The notes: generated by a model not told the origin, from the sequence alone. Shown: positions 9,741 to 21,060, counted from the stretch's first letter. The stretch: 26,238 nt of DNA from Ichthyophonus hoferi (GCA_002751075.1 NAOQ01000422.1:42374-68611); one strand, 5' to 3'. Numbers and translations are program-made.

Positions 9741-12700
9741 ATGGAGATGCCAACTACTAATGTCGTAATGTCTACTAATGATGATAGTACAACTATGGAC
9801 AACACATCTGAGGTATATATATAAAATACATGTTTTAGGGAAGGATGCTTTATCAATAACTAGAGCGTGGCGTGTGGTGATTTGTTTCTTCAAAATCATT
9901 TTATACTTTATAGTGTTACCACACTATCAGGTGCCTTATATATCATCATTAGATGAAAGCATAGGGGCTGATGATTGGATAAGTTTATACGCACACAAAT
10001 AATAAATTAATATGCATAACTATAGAAAACATGCCTAGGCAAGGTAACCTTCCTTCCTATCTTAATTCATCTTTTTTTTGTTAAATGTCACTTCTTATTC
10101 CTATGTAAACCTCATTTCTCCACATGTATAGTGTGTTACATTTTATACTTACCTTACATACCCCATACCCTTATACCCGTAGGAGCGTTCTACCACACAT
10201 CCCTCTGAGCCCTCTACCACCCAACTCTCCCTTCGTTCTCTTATTGCTACCAAGGATGTAGGGGCTATAATTGGCAAGGGTGGCGCGACTGTGAACCAGT
10301 TCAGGGAGGCAACGGGAACAAAGATAGTGGTTTCAGAGGCACAACAACACATACAAGAAAGAGTGATGACCATCACTGGAACTGTGGATATGGTTGGCGA
10401 GGCATATTCCCTTGTTGCTAAGAAATTGAAGCAGGTACGTCACTACTATAAATGTTTTTCAAGTTTTTTTTTTATATATTAATTTTTGTATTATTTTACC
10501 TGTTTGCTTATAATCAATAGTAGGTAAATAATAAAAACATCTTACGAAGTCTTGCTTAGAGTATAGATGAAAACATACCAAACTACCTAGAGAAAGGAGA
10601 TAGCGATGGAATAGGGGAGCTATAGTAACTAATTTGTATTTGTAATGGCTTTAACTACGCTTAATTACCTTTAATTACCATCCATTACCATCTATTATTT
10701 TTAAATTACTTTAAATTATTTTTAATTATGTTTAACTACCCACATTTAAGTCACCAGTATGTACTCCGGTATTAATATTCACCTTCACCTGTTGTTTTAC
10801 CAATCACTACAGGATGCTATTGATAGGAATGAACCCCTTCCCAAAATTACTACCAACATCCTTACCCATTATAGTCAGACTGGAGCTATCATAGGCAAGG
10901 GTGGGGCGAAGGTGAAGGAGATTAGAGAGACTACAGGAGCACAAGTAGGTGGCGGGGGAGGAGGGAGAGGGNNNNNNNNNNNNNNNNNNNNNNNNNNNNN
11001 NNNNNNNNNNNNNNNNNNNNNNNNNNNNNNNNNNNNNNNNNNNNNNNNNNNNNNNNNNNNNNNNNNNNNNNNNNNNNNNNNNNNNNNNNNNNNNNNNNNN
11101 NNNNNNNNNNNNNNNNNNNNNNNNNNNNNNNNNNNNNNNNNNNNNNNNNNNNNNNNNNNNNNNNNNNNNNNNNNNNNNNNNNNNNNNNNNNNNNNNNNNN
11201 NNNNNNNNNNNNNNNNNNNNNNNNNNNNNNNNNNNNNNNNNNNNNNNNNNNNNNNNNNNNNNNNNNNNNNNNNNNNNNNNNNNNNNNNNNNNNNNNNNNN
11301 NNNNNNNNNNNNNNNNNNNNNNNNNNNNNNNNNNNNNNNNNNNNNNNNNNNNNNNNNNNNNNNNNNNNNNNNNNNNNNNNNNNNNNNNNNNNNNNNNNNN
11401 NNNNNNNNNNNNNNNNNNNNNNNNNNNNNNNNNNNNNNNNNNNNNNNNNNNNNNNNNNNNNNNNNNNNNNNNNNNNNNNNNNNNNNNNNNNNNNNNNNNN
11501 NNNNNNNNNNNNNNNNNNNNNNNNNNNNNNNNNNNNAGAGGATAGGATAGGAAAGGGTAGATAGGATAGGATATGATAGAATAGGATAGGATAGTATGGT
11601 ATGGTATAGGATGGTGATATTGTATACTATATCTAGTATAGTATTGTACAGTTAATTTTAATTCCTTTTCTACCAATTACATTTGCCAAATAAATATATA
11701 ATTCAATTGCACTGTCTCATATACTTTAATGTATACTAATCACCTCTCCCAATCATCTTTCTAGATCTCTATATCTCAAGATGTCCTCCCCCAATCAACT
11801 GAACGCACTGTAACTATATCTGGTACCCCTGAAGCCATTGGTGCTGCCATAGTGATGGTTGGCAACTGCCTAGTGGAGGTAAGTCATGCATGCCCATAAA
11901 TATGATTGGTAGCAGTGGTGTTGTTATATATATGCATTTTTAACTCTTATTATTGATAAGTAGAATTTTTTATTTAGGTGATTGAATTTGTTTTAATTTT
12001 TTAACGAACGTCATTGGGTAATTAATTAATTATACTATACTTTTACGCTTGTTTGTGGATTTATCCTATTATCACATTGTTAAGGGGGTTTCTGTGCGAA
12101 ATCTCTCCAAGTTCTGGGTTTTCTATTGAGTTAAAGATAATTAAGTCCTTTTACATTTTAATTTTAATCCTCCAATCGCACATTTTTAAATATATAACAT
12201 GTAGCTTTCTTTTTTATTTTATCTATTCTTATATTTTAATATATTTTTACACCCATTATAATAAATGATTAAAAATTTCCGTTCTGTATTCATTGCCTAA
12301 TAAGCACACATGTTCCATAATTTTATAGTGGATTTAAATCGTCTTATAAGAATTTTAAAAGAGACATAATTGGTGGAAATGACTTAAAAATAGTGCTTTT
12401 TATGTGGTCTGCAAGTATATATATATACTAATATTATTCATACATACACGCACACACATATATACTGCCATACATACTATTCTCTCTCTCTCCTTCTCCC
12501 TCTCACTTCCCTCTATAATTCCCCCCTCCTCCCTAGAATCCGGTTCGTGGTCAAATGCTCCTATACCGCCCAGATATTAGAATGGATAATATGAATGATG
12601 GGTATGGACAAAGGGGGAGAGTAGGTTCTATTACTATTGCTAATTACTCTTAATTACTGTTACTATTACTTATTACTATTGATGACTCTGAATTACTATT

Positions 12701-13062
12701 ATTATTACTATTACTACTACTACTACTACTACTAAATTACTAATTACTATTCTTATTCCCATTCCTGTTACTATTACTATCATCCTATCACACAACTTTC
12801 CCTACCTCCTGACGTCCTCTCCCTCTCCCAGATGAACATGTCAATGCCCCCAGGCCGTAACTATGCACCCTTTGGCAACCAATACAATCAGAGATTCAAC
12901 CAGGCTTATCAAGGCCGCATCTCTCCCCTGCACATTTCTAATGAACCTGAGACCACTCAGATCGTTACCATCCCTAGTGAGATGGTTGGTGCAATTATTG
13001 GCAAGGTAGGTGTTAGCAATGTGACAATGGTTTTATATTGTTTGTTATTATTATTATTATTA

Positions 13063-13129
<67 letters not shown>

Positions 13130-13173
13130 TATTGCTTTTGTTATTATTACTATTATTATTATTATTATTACTT

Positions 13174-13207
<34 letters not shown>

Positions 13208-14205
13208 TATTGCTTTTGTTATTATTACTATTATTATTATTATTATTACTATTATTACTTTTATTATTATTATTGGATCCTAATTGGTCCAGGAAGTATC
13301 AAGCTATGCTATATAATAGGATATTTATACAAATTAATTTAATATACATTCTTATTGGTGTATGAGTTTTTATGTTACGATTTGGAATACATATTTTAAA
13401 TCTTTTTCTTTACAAATTTTAAAATAATATTATAATAGGCTTTTGCGTATTTTTGATTTTTTAATTAAAATTTAATACCATACTTACGTGTATATCTGCA
13501 CCTTCTACTAAATATAGATTCTCATTGGCTGTGATATGAGTGGACAGTTTTATATTTCAATTTTTTAAAAGATATTTTGTTTTTGTACTGAACTTATGTA
13601 TCTATGTGATAGTCTGTATGATGGTATCTATATCTATTTATATAATCCAATCACCTCTTCCCCTTGCAACATACCTACCTTCTACCTACATCCAATCAAC
13701 GAGTGTTTCTAATTCACACATCCATGCTATACTGCCGAGCTAATTACTAATTAAATCAACCAATCGAATCCTACAGAGAGGCATGAAAATCAACGAGATT
13801 CGTCAAGTATCAGGGGTCCTTGTAAAAATTGCTGACGCTGTGCCGAATTCCACCGAGAGAGATGTTATTCTCACTGGTAAGTAGGGTCGGGTAGGATAGA
13901 GTAAGGTAGGGGAGGGTATAAGATAGTATGGTATAGGATAGTATAGGATAGTGTAATATAGTATAATATAACACATATACATACTTACGTATATATAATC
14001 TCTAATCGTATCCATCTTATATATATATATATATATATATACTTTTTCCTATTAACCCACTGACCCGACCCGATCCTAATCTATCACAGGCTCGGCGGAT
14101 GGTTGCCAACAAGCCTGTTTTATGCTCAATAATCGCTTGAAGGCTGAGCAAGCACGCGTGCATCAGCAGGGTGAATCCAAGACCCCTGTCAATCCCAGTT
14201 CTTAA
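9741..14205 (+). CDS. Three-KH-domain RNA-binding protein (PCBP / hnRNP K / PBP2-Rnc1 type), 8 exons
   Basis: Predicted single-stranded nucleic-acid-binding protein of 347 residues, likely acting on C- or CU-rich RNA in nucleus or cytoplasm. Exons: 9741-9812, 10183-10434, 10813-10944, 11765-11878, 12537-12620, 12832-13005, 13777-13876, 14090-14205. All borders are GT/AG and the parts total 1044 bases in frame. KH1 is about residues 38-106 with the loop GKGG at 55-58. KH2 is about 118-190 with GKGG at 136-139; its second half contains LPQSTERTVTISGTPEAI, very like fungal PBP2/Rnc1 proteins. A Gly/Asn/Gln/Tyr/Arg-rich linker follows (about 205-250), then KH3, about 259-325, with GKRG at 275-278. 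Two KH domains, a flexible linker and a third KH is the hnRNP K/PCBP architecture. The start has A at -3 and G at +4. Exon 1 (MEMPTTNVV...) is short, acidic and the least certain part. The 565-base assembly gap is in intron 3. Confidence 0.88.
10640..10745 (+). repeat. Intronic AATTACC/TTTAAATTAC short repeats
   Basis: In intron 2 of the KH gene, degenerate copies of TTAATTACC, TCCATTACCA and TTTAAATTA follow each other. A related AATTACT series lies in intron 5 (12640-12780). Confidence 0.5.
10972..11536. other. Assembly gap (565 N)
   Basis: The gap lies wholly inside intron 3 of the KH gene. It starts after a G-rich run (GGCGGGGGAGGAGGGAGAGGG-like) and ends before a GGATA minisatellite, so low complexity on both sides probably caused it. 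No KH exon needs to be hidden here, since KH2 joins in frame across it. Confidence 0.98.
11537..11645 (+). repeat. GGATA-type minisatellite in intron 3
   Basis: Repeated AGGATAGGATAG and GGTATGGTATAG units run up to the A/T-rich end of the intron. Similar GGATAGTATAG units occur in intron 7 (13880-13965). Confidence 0.7.
12640..12780 (+). repeat. ATTACT / ACT microsatellite in intron 5
   Basis: Degenerate TTACTATTACT repeats, including a pure run of ACTACTACTACTACTACT near 12714-12733. The tract fills most of the 211-base intron and stops about 50 bases before the acceptor. Confidence 0.7.
13040..13276 (+). repeat. Long TTA microsatellite in intron 6
   Basis: About 240 bases of (TTA)n with TTG, CTA and TTTTGT interruptions. 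A longer block around ATTACTATCATTATTATTGC is itself repeated at 13114 and 13194. The tract begins about 35 bases after the donor of the KH3-splitting intron. It yields poly-Leu and poly-Ile open frames on both strands, which are artefacts. Confidence 0.9.
13880..14042 (+). repeat. GGTAGGATA units and a (TA)n run in intron 7
   Basis: GGGTAGGATAGAG and ATAGTATAGGATAGTAT units follow directly after the exon 7 donor. A run of about eleven TA lies at 14020-14041, close to the exon 8 acceptor. Confidence 0.7.
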
Positions 14206-16704
14206 TTATTTTTTAATAGCAGCTTTTGACTGGTGTTGCTGGTGTTGTGATACATACCAACCAATGTACGGACGCACTGTGAAGTGGGCCTATCTTGGGA
14301 GGTTTTGTCCGTTTGATGCATTAAATTGGGAGGATGATGAGTTGATTTAAAATTTTAATTTCAACTTTAAAATTCAAAATAGATTTTTAATTCTATTTTA
14401 AAAAATTGAAATATATATGTTTTCATCTAATTTGTCTTTATAACTATAAGTAGCATTGGCAATCTTAGGCAGGACTTGATTCGAATCGCTCCGATTTGGC
14501 TGGGTGACCCAGAATTATTATTGATTAACAAATCATAGCATTGGTTAGTTTTGATATATAACCTATTTTTGGGTTTATTTATATACAGAATTTTTATTTT
14601 TTAGTTTCAATTTTTTATATTTTTTAACTGTTTAATGAGAACCAGTCTTAATTTTGGTGTGGTTTAAATGATTGGTGTATCTACTTAGATTACTAAGATA
14701 TAAATGTATACCATATAGGTTTTAATAATAAGCCCAACCTATGATATCCTTATTGTAATTTTTATTTTTTTAAAAAAGCAGTAGTAATAGGTAATATATT
14801 TTAGGGCTGGCGTAACAATTCTAGTTGGAAAGTTAATCTGTTTATATTTTTATATTTTGGCTATATTTGCAAAAAGATGAGAGAATAAACAAAATTGATT
14901 GGAATATTGAAGAATTTTAATTGGTCGTTCTTTATAAACTAAATAATAGAACTTGAGTTGGAATCAACCAATGAGTGACATTTAGCCGAGTAGAGATCAC
15001 GTAGTTGTATATAAATGAGTTTTAAACATAATATTAAAATATACTTAAAGTCAGGAAAATAACTGGTTCTTTTTTGTAATCTAAAAGCAGAAATTGATTT
15101 TATTTTTATTTTAAACTTAAAAATAAAAACATTTTATACAATATAATAACATCAGAAATTTTTCTATAGCCTGGACATAGATTAATTTTTAATCTATTCA
15201 ATTAAAATATTGTTTTTAAATTATAACATAAAGCACATACTAAACTTAAATTAAACTGCTTCCAAATAGTCAATGAAAATATTATTTTAAAATGTGAAAG
15301 CAGGCATGATTAAAAGTAGGAAATTAAATGGTTCTTTTAAAATATAAAATACGTATGTCGTTTTAAACTATGATATTAAATTACTATTAAGGTAATTTAA
15401 AATATAGGCTGCAGGCGCGTTTTATATAGAAACATCTAGTATGTATAATATGTAAAGTTAGTGAATGACGTTCCTGATAGTTACGATATAATAAATGGAT
15501 AATGCATGTGATTACATATAATGATTAGTAATATAACAACAATACAGCTCTATTTTATTTACACTGCTAACAAACCCCATATGACGTCCTAAAATATTTT
15601 TATTTTATTTGAACTAATAATGATAGTACGAGTATTTTAAAAAAAATTTCAGCATATACGGAGACAGCCTTTCTTTGTTTAAGTGAATATCAGGGTTAGA
15701 AATGGAATATATAATAGGTACATGTCTAATTAATGCAAATAAATAGTAATTAAGATATAGGTTAAAGTGAATGACCAACATTATTATATTACATTTCATT
15801 ATAATACATTATAGTGCATTGTATTATAGTACCTTATAAAACACTACGTTAAAGTTATTGGTTTTCCACTGTATATTGTATGGCTTACATAAAATCATAA
15901 ATATTGCGCCACTTTTACAAATAAACCAATTAACCTGATCTTACATATATATTAGCCAATAAAAATTCTCACAAACTTATTAATTATGGTTAATAAATAA
16001 TGAATTTTGTATCTCTAAACAATATACTAAGTATTTCTCTATCATGGTTACTGGGAAAGGGTACAGTACTTAGAGTAATATGTAGATATTCTGTTTTTAA
16101 TCAAGCAATAGTAAGTGCAACTCCGTAATTTAAAAACCAATATGCTGCGAGCCAATCAGAACGTTTCTAGAGTTTTTTAAACCTTAATTCTTGTTGACTA
16201 ACGAAATCTAACCAATCATTTTTGAGATGGTACAAATGCTTCACTGTGACTTAGATCTGAATAGCAAAAACATTGCCTATAAATAATCACCAATGAAGCT
16301 ACTTCCTTTGTTATCGAGCTAAAATAAAGATGATCTATTGGTCTTATTATACCTACTACTCATAGGATCAATCATACTTGCTATCCAATAACCATCAAGT
16401 GCAGCTAATCTACATTATTGGTAACTAGTATACAATACCTAGCAACAATAACATAGCGACCAATCAATGGTTAATATTTAATGAATAGCCAATAGTCTTT
16501 AATTAATATAGCAGGCTCGAAAATGACAACGTTCTCTAAAGTAAATTTAATATGATTTAAATAAAATTATCAATCAATCATAGACCTATATTAAAATTAT
16601 AAGGCTATCTCCAGGACAACTGTGTACACGTGGTAAGACTATTAGACGGTTTAATATGAATTAAAGGACGTCGTTCATTGGAAGGAAGAAAATTCTATTT
16701 TTAA
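14206..16704. other. KH gene 3' region and AT-rich intergenic DNA
   Basis: The first part is presumably the 3' UTR of the KH gene; AATAAA occurs at 14884-14889, but I cannot tell whether it is used. The rest is AT-rich, with TTTTAAAATT palindromic runs (14345-14400) and many CCAAT/ATTGG pentamers, dense between about 15930 and 16490. CTGGGTGACCCAG (14498-14510) is a perfect short palindrome. No coding-like frame or RNA gene was recognised. The two flanking genes converge here. Confidence 0.5.
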
Positions 16705-19700
16705 CTATAGCATACTAAGGCCCTGCAACTGGAAGGTACGAAGAAGATCTTCTATAGTAGACTCTCTAATGTCTATGGAGTATATCTAGAGGGAGAGAGG
16801 GAGAGAAAAAGAAAGAGGGAGGAAGGGAGAGGGTTAGAGCAGTCTCGAGAAAGCAAAAAAACATAAAAACACAAACCAACTCTAAAATAAAGACAGTACG
16901 GTAAGGCCCATCCAGTATGTCATCAACTCTATATAGATGCCCTATATAACCCACGCCTACCTTGCAGATTTCCTTCATTTTGCCCTGATCTGTACTCATT
17001 CTCCCTCTCTTGAGTGGCGATACATCCTCCCCTATCCACGTGATCAAAGCGAATTTTAATTCGCCGCCTTTGCTGTAGCCTCTACTCACTTTATTACAAC
17101 GAACGAAGCCATAGTTACGACCATCACCTATAGAGAGGAAGAGGAGAGGGAGAGGGAGAGGAAGAGGGTGTATGGTTAGGTGCCCATATAGAAGACATGT
17201 ATGCTATATATCATTAAGGTTCTATGATTGTAACCCAATCAAGTGGAGTTTCATATGCGATTACCCTATCAGATGGCATTAGAATATGTAACGTGATTGG
17301 CTAGAATGAACATATATAATCTATATAATTATATTTTTTACACTAAGTAAAGATTACACATTGATAAATTTCTAATTTGTTTTTTAAGTTATAATATACC
17401 AATAGTAAACCTACTTTTTAGCTCTGCAATAAATCCATCCAATCCCATCCCAGTCTTGACTAAGACAATATTATTTCCTTCATAACCGTAGAGGGCCCTG
17501 TGTGATTGGACAATTAGAGCACTGTGTGATGTACATTAAATTATAATAGGTCAAAGAAAATTTAAAATAAAATGTAAAAGATGAGGAAGAAAGGTAGACA
17601 TAAGAACATACCAACTAAAAGAAATAGAAAGGAAAATATATATATATATAATACTAGAAGGAAGCCAAGAAAACCAATGAGGACACAGTAAGCTGTATAT
17701 AAAAACTAATACACGAATCAATAATCACTATTACACTTACCAAGTGGTACTAGTATTATCATCTCTTACATCTTCGTAGGCTACAATCCGAATATCGTCA
17801 CTAATAAGACTGTTTTTTTTATTAGGAACCCGACTGCTTAAATCAGCTGGACTGGAAGCTTCGGCAACTACCTTCTCCACCTTCTCCTGCACATTATCTT
17901 TATTGGTCATGGGCTGCTCTGGCTTTCTAATTACTTTTTCCTGCACATTATTGTTATTGGTCACCGGTTGCTCTGGCTTTCCAATCACCGTCTCCTGCAT
18001 ATTATCTTTATTGGTCATAGGCTGCTCTGGCTTTCTAATTACCTTCTCCTGCACATTATCTTTATTGATGATAGGCTGCTCTGGCTTTCCAATCACCTTC
18101 TCCTGCATATTGTCGTTATTGGTCATGGGCTGCTCTGGCTTTCCAGTTTCATTCTGCTTATTTCTAATTGGTTCTGCTGGGTTAGGCCTGGGTTTCCTTT
18201 TAGGCTTAGGAGGAGGAGTATCACTAATTTCTTCATTGGAGCAGCTGAGACGGGGAGCAATGATTGGTTTATCTTCAGAAGAGGGCTTGTGAATGTCGGA
18301 GGTAGGGTGAATGGTAATGATTGGCTTAGCTACAGATGAGGGCCTGCCATTAGTGGAAGTAGGAAGGGGAGCAATGATTGGTTTATTTTCAGATGAGGGT
18401 TTGTGAGTGGCGGTAGGATGGGGAGCAACGATTGGTTTAGCTACAGATGAAGGCTTGTGAGTAGCGGAGGTAGGGCGAGGAGCAATGATTGGTTTAACTT
18501 CAGATGAGGGCTTGTGAATGACGCAGGTAGGACGAGGAGCAATAATTGGTTTAACTACAGATGAGGGCTTGTGAGTGGTGGAGGTCGGGCGGGGAGCAAT
18601 GATTGGCTTAACTACAGACGACGGCATAGCATTGGTGGAGGTAGGAAGGGGAGTTATAATTGGCTCTTCTATAGATACGGGCTTATCATTGGGGGAAGTT
18701 GGGGGGGTAGCTTCGGTAAGTGTAGGTGTGGTAGATATATGATTAGATGAAATAATAGTATTTTCATACTCATTGGTGGGGAATGATTGCATTGGTTCAT
18801 TGGCTTTAGAAGGTTCAACACACGATTCCCCTTGGCTGTAGATTGGATTTACAATTTAAAATGTTAGATAAGCAGTAGGGAGGGCAGAAACATACATGCA
18901 TACTTACATATATACACCCTATCTGGCCAATCACACCTCTCTAAATGATCTTAGATCTCCTTCCTAATCTATCACCATTGTACTAATTTTGATCTATAAT
19001 TACATTACATTATGCTTTAAGATTTAAAATTAATATTAAAATTAGCCCACACCTGATTCGTTCAATTACAAGTTCAATGCGATCTACGGTTTCCTCTAAA
19101 GATCCTGCATTCTCATGGTCGGATCCTGTCAATCGCTCCAATCGTTGGGCAAGAGAATGTAGTTGTATTTCATTAGTTGGGGAAGGTTCAACACACAATT
19201 CTCCTTGGCTATAGATAGGATTTAAAATTTTAATTGTTAGATAAACAGTAACAAATGTAAAGAGGGAGAGTTAAAATTTAAAATCAACCTTGTAAAGATA
19301 AGGGTGACATACATACATATACCCCAATCTGGCCAATAATACCACACTAGACGATATTAGATCTCCCTCCTAACCTATCACCATTGATTGCTCTCATTTT
19401 AAGTTATGGATACATTACATTACGCTTTAAGATTTAAGGTCTTAAAATTAGCATACACACCCGATTCGTTCAATTGCACGTTCAATTCGATCTACAGTTT
19501 CCTCTAATGATCCTGCGTTCTCATTGGCTGATCCTGTCAATCTTTCCAATCGTTGGGCAAGAGAATGCAGTTGCATTTCATTGATTGCGCAGGGTTCGGC
19601 ACACAATTCTCCTTGACTGCAGATATGATTTAAAATTCGAAAATGTTAGATGAGCAGTAACAAGTTTAGAAAGAAAGAGTTAAAATTTAAAATCAATCTT

Positions 19701-21060
19701 GTAAAGAGAGAAGTGAAGATATACATGTATACATGTACGTACATATACCCCTATCTGGCCAATAGCATCTCTCTAAATGTTCTTAGATCTCCCTTCCAAC
19801 CTATCACCATTAATCTCATTCTGATCTGTAGCTACATTATATTACGCTTTAAAAATTAAAATTAATATTCAAATTAACCCACATACCCAATTCGTTCAAT
19901 TGCACGTTCAATGCGCTCTACAGTTTCCTCTAATGATCCTGCATTCTCATTGGCTGATCCAGTCAATCGCTCCAATCGTTGGGCAAGAGAATGTAGCTGT
20001 TTTTCAGGATGACCTTCAGCCTATAGGGGTGAGGCATCAAATTAATAAAGGCGGTACCCACCAGTAGTATATACAGATATATATAGAGCCCAATAAAGAA
20101 AAAGATATAGATAGACACAGAAATGATTAAATATGATATGTAAGGTTGGTATTGGTGACCTAAAGGCTAAAAATAGACATAAGGGCGTGAAAAATTATTA
20201 AGACCGACCAATGGATACAAGGCTTTAACTATAATAGAATGTTATTTTCACTATCTACTAGATATGATTATATAACTAAATTATAATTTCAATTATATAT
20301 ATATATATCACATCGTACTCGATCAAATAGTAATCAAGCATATACCTCACTCATACATACAATTGCTGTATTATTTTATCAGGTATAATAAGCCAATAAT
20401 ATCATACTAATATCATGCACCTCCTTCCGTGCCTACCAGTGACTCGGCCACCATCTCCACCCTCTCTATCCAATCAACCAATGATAAGGAAGAAGTCCCT
20501 TGAGATGGGGAGGTCAATCTCTCAAGTCGAGTAAGGAGAGTGCGCATGAGGTCTGATTGGCCAGGATGTTTCTGGGAATAGGTAGCAACATTTAACCTCC
20601 TGTATTGGCCAGTAATATAGGTTATAGAACTAAATGCCTAATTATATATATATAAAAACACGAGTTTTACCTTGACTACTAATTAGTGTTATTTCTAGAT
20701 ATGTACACTTCCCCCCACATACACATACACAAACAGATACAGATGCACTACTTCTACATCTATGTATACATATCCATAACAAGATATCTACATATATAGA
20801 ACCACCTACTTCTACATAACTTAAAGGACCTTAAGCATAAATCTATAAACCCATATAAACAAACACATGTAGATCTACATTTCTCCCCTCATCCACAAAC
20901 ATATATATACTCATGTAGTCCCTACCATAGTTTCCAACGCCAACTCCCTTCGTGCAGCCAATTCTTCTACAGTTTCTCCTTTACCTCTCCACCCACTCAT
21001 ATCCTCTAACCTTTCTACCTCTACAAGGTCTATAGATTCTACTTCCTTATTCCTATCCAT
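16705..21060 (-). CDS. Coactosin-type ADF-H protein with repeated N-terminal helix exons and proline-rich repeats, 9 exons
   Basis: Predicted actin-binding protein of 713 residues, likely cytoplasmic. Exons in reading order: 21060-20926, 20571-20437, 20020-19887, 19616-19461, 19208-19053, 18835-17741, 17497-17415, 17127-16961, 16785-16705. All join in frame (2142 bases) with GT/AG borders. Residues 1-239 are five related helical units, one per exon, with the core HSLAQRLERLTGS and SLEETVDRIERAIERI. Residues 291-435 are about eight 19-residue units like KPSSVVKPIIAPRPTSTTH. PPPKPKRKPRPNP (446-458) could bind SH3 domains. Residues 470-557 are five 18-residue units like GKPEQPMTNKDNVQEKVI. The ADF-H domain is about 582-713: AYEDVRDDN, ALYGYEGNNIV and KFALITWIGEDVSPL follow human coactosin (AYNLVRDDG, FKYDGSTIV, KFALITWIGENVSGL). 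The Lys aligning with the F-actin-binding Lys75 of coactosin is kept (656). Ordinary coactosin is about 142 residues, so 570 residues are extra. The ATG context AACATGG is good. Confidence 0.88.
17878..18144 (-). repeat. Tandem 54-base coding repeat, five units
   Basis: Inside the long exon. Each unit encodes 18 residues of the form GKPEQPMTNKDNMQEKVI, with G/R at the first position, M/I/V at the seventh and N/K at the tenth. Units are nearly identical in DNA, which suggests recent expansion or ongoing homogenisation. Charged and polar, without obvious fold. Confidence 0.9.
18247..18684 (-). repeat. Tandem coding repeat of about 57 bases, about eight units
   Basis: Inside the long exon. Units follow K-P-S-S-x-x-K-P-I-I-A-P-R-P-T-S-x-x-H. 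The core PIIAPRP is kept in four of the eight. One unit is a codon shorter (ending PTATH) and the last is cut short. Proline-rich and likely extended; could present several SH3- or profilin-type ligands, but that is inference. Confidence 0.9.
18836..20020 (-). repeat. Tandem duplication of whole exon + intron units
   Basis: Exons 19887-20020, 19461-19616 and 19053-19208 repeat with spacing of 426 and 408 bases. The introns following them are also alike: each holds TCTGGCCAAT, then TCTTAGATCTCC, CTATCACCATT and TTACGCTTTAA or TTATGCTTTAA at similar distances. The duplicated unit is therefore exon plus intron, not mRNA-derived. The two complete 156-base exons start and end in the same phase (1 base in, 2 bases out), so units can be added or skipped without breaking the frame. 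Confidence 0.9.

Noticed and set aside
10759-11676. Open frames of 198-289 codons on both strands around the gap
   Set aside because: They are open only because the 565 N contain no stops; the real coding part is the exon 10813-10944.
13013-13365. Long poly-Leu and poly-Ile open frames on both strands
   Set aside because: They are translations of the TTA microsatellite inside intron 6 of the KH gene.
14455-14510. GATTCGAATC near a TTGGCAATC block, like tRNA B and A boxes
   Set aside because: The T-stem does not pair, the box spacing is too short and no cloverleaf forms.
16766-17089. 107-codon minus-strand frame taken as one gene
   Set aside because: It runs through the GTAGGC donor at 16960 into an intron; the ADF-H exon is 16961-17127 and the next exon starts at 16785.
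17903-18339. Plus-strand open frames with repeated GCSGFLITF and similar peptides
   Set aside because: Antisense shadows of the tandem coding repeats of the ADF-H gene.
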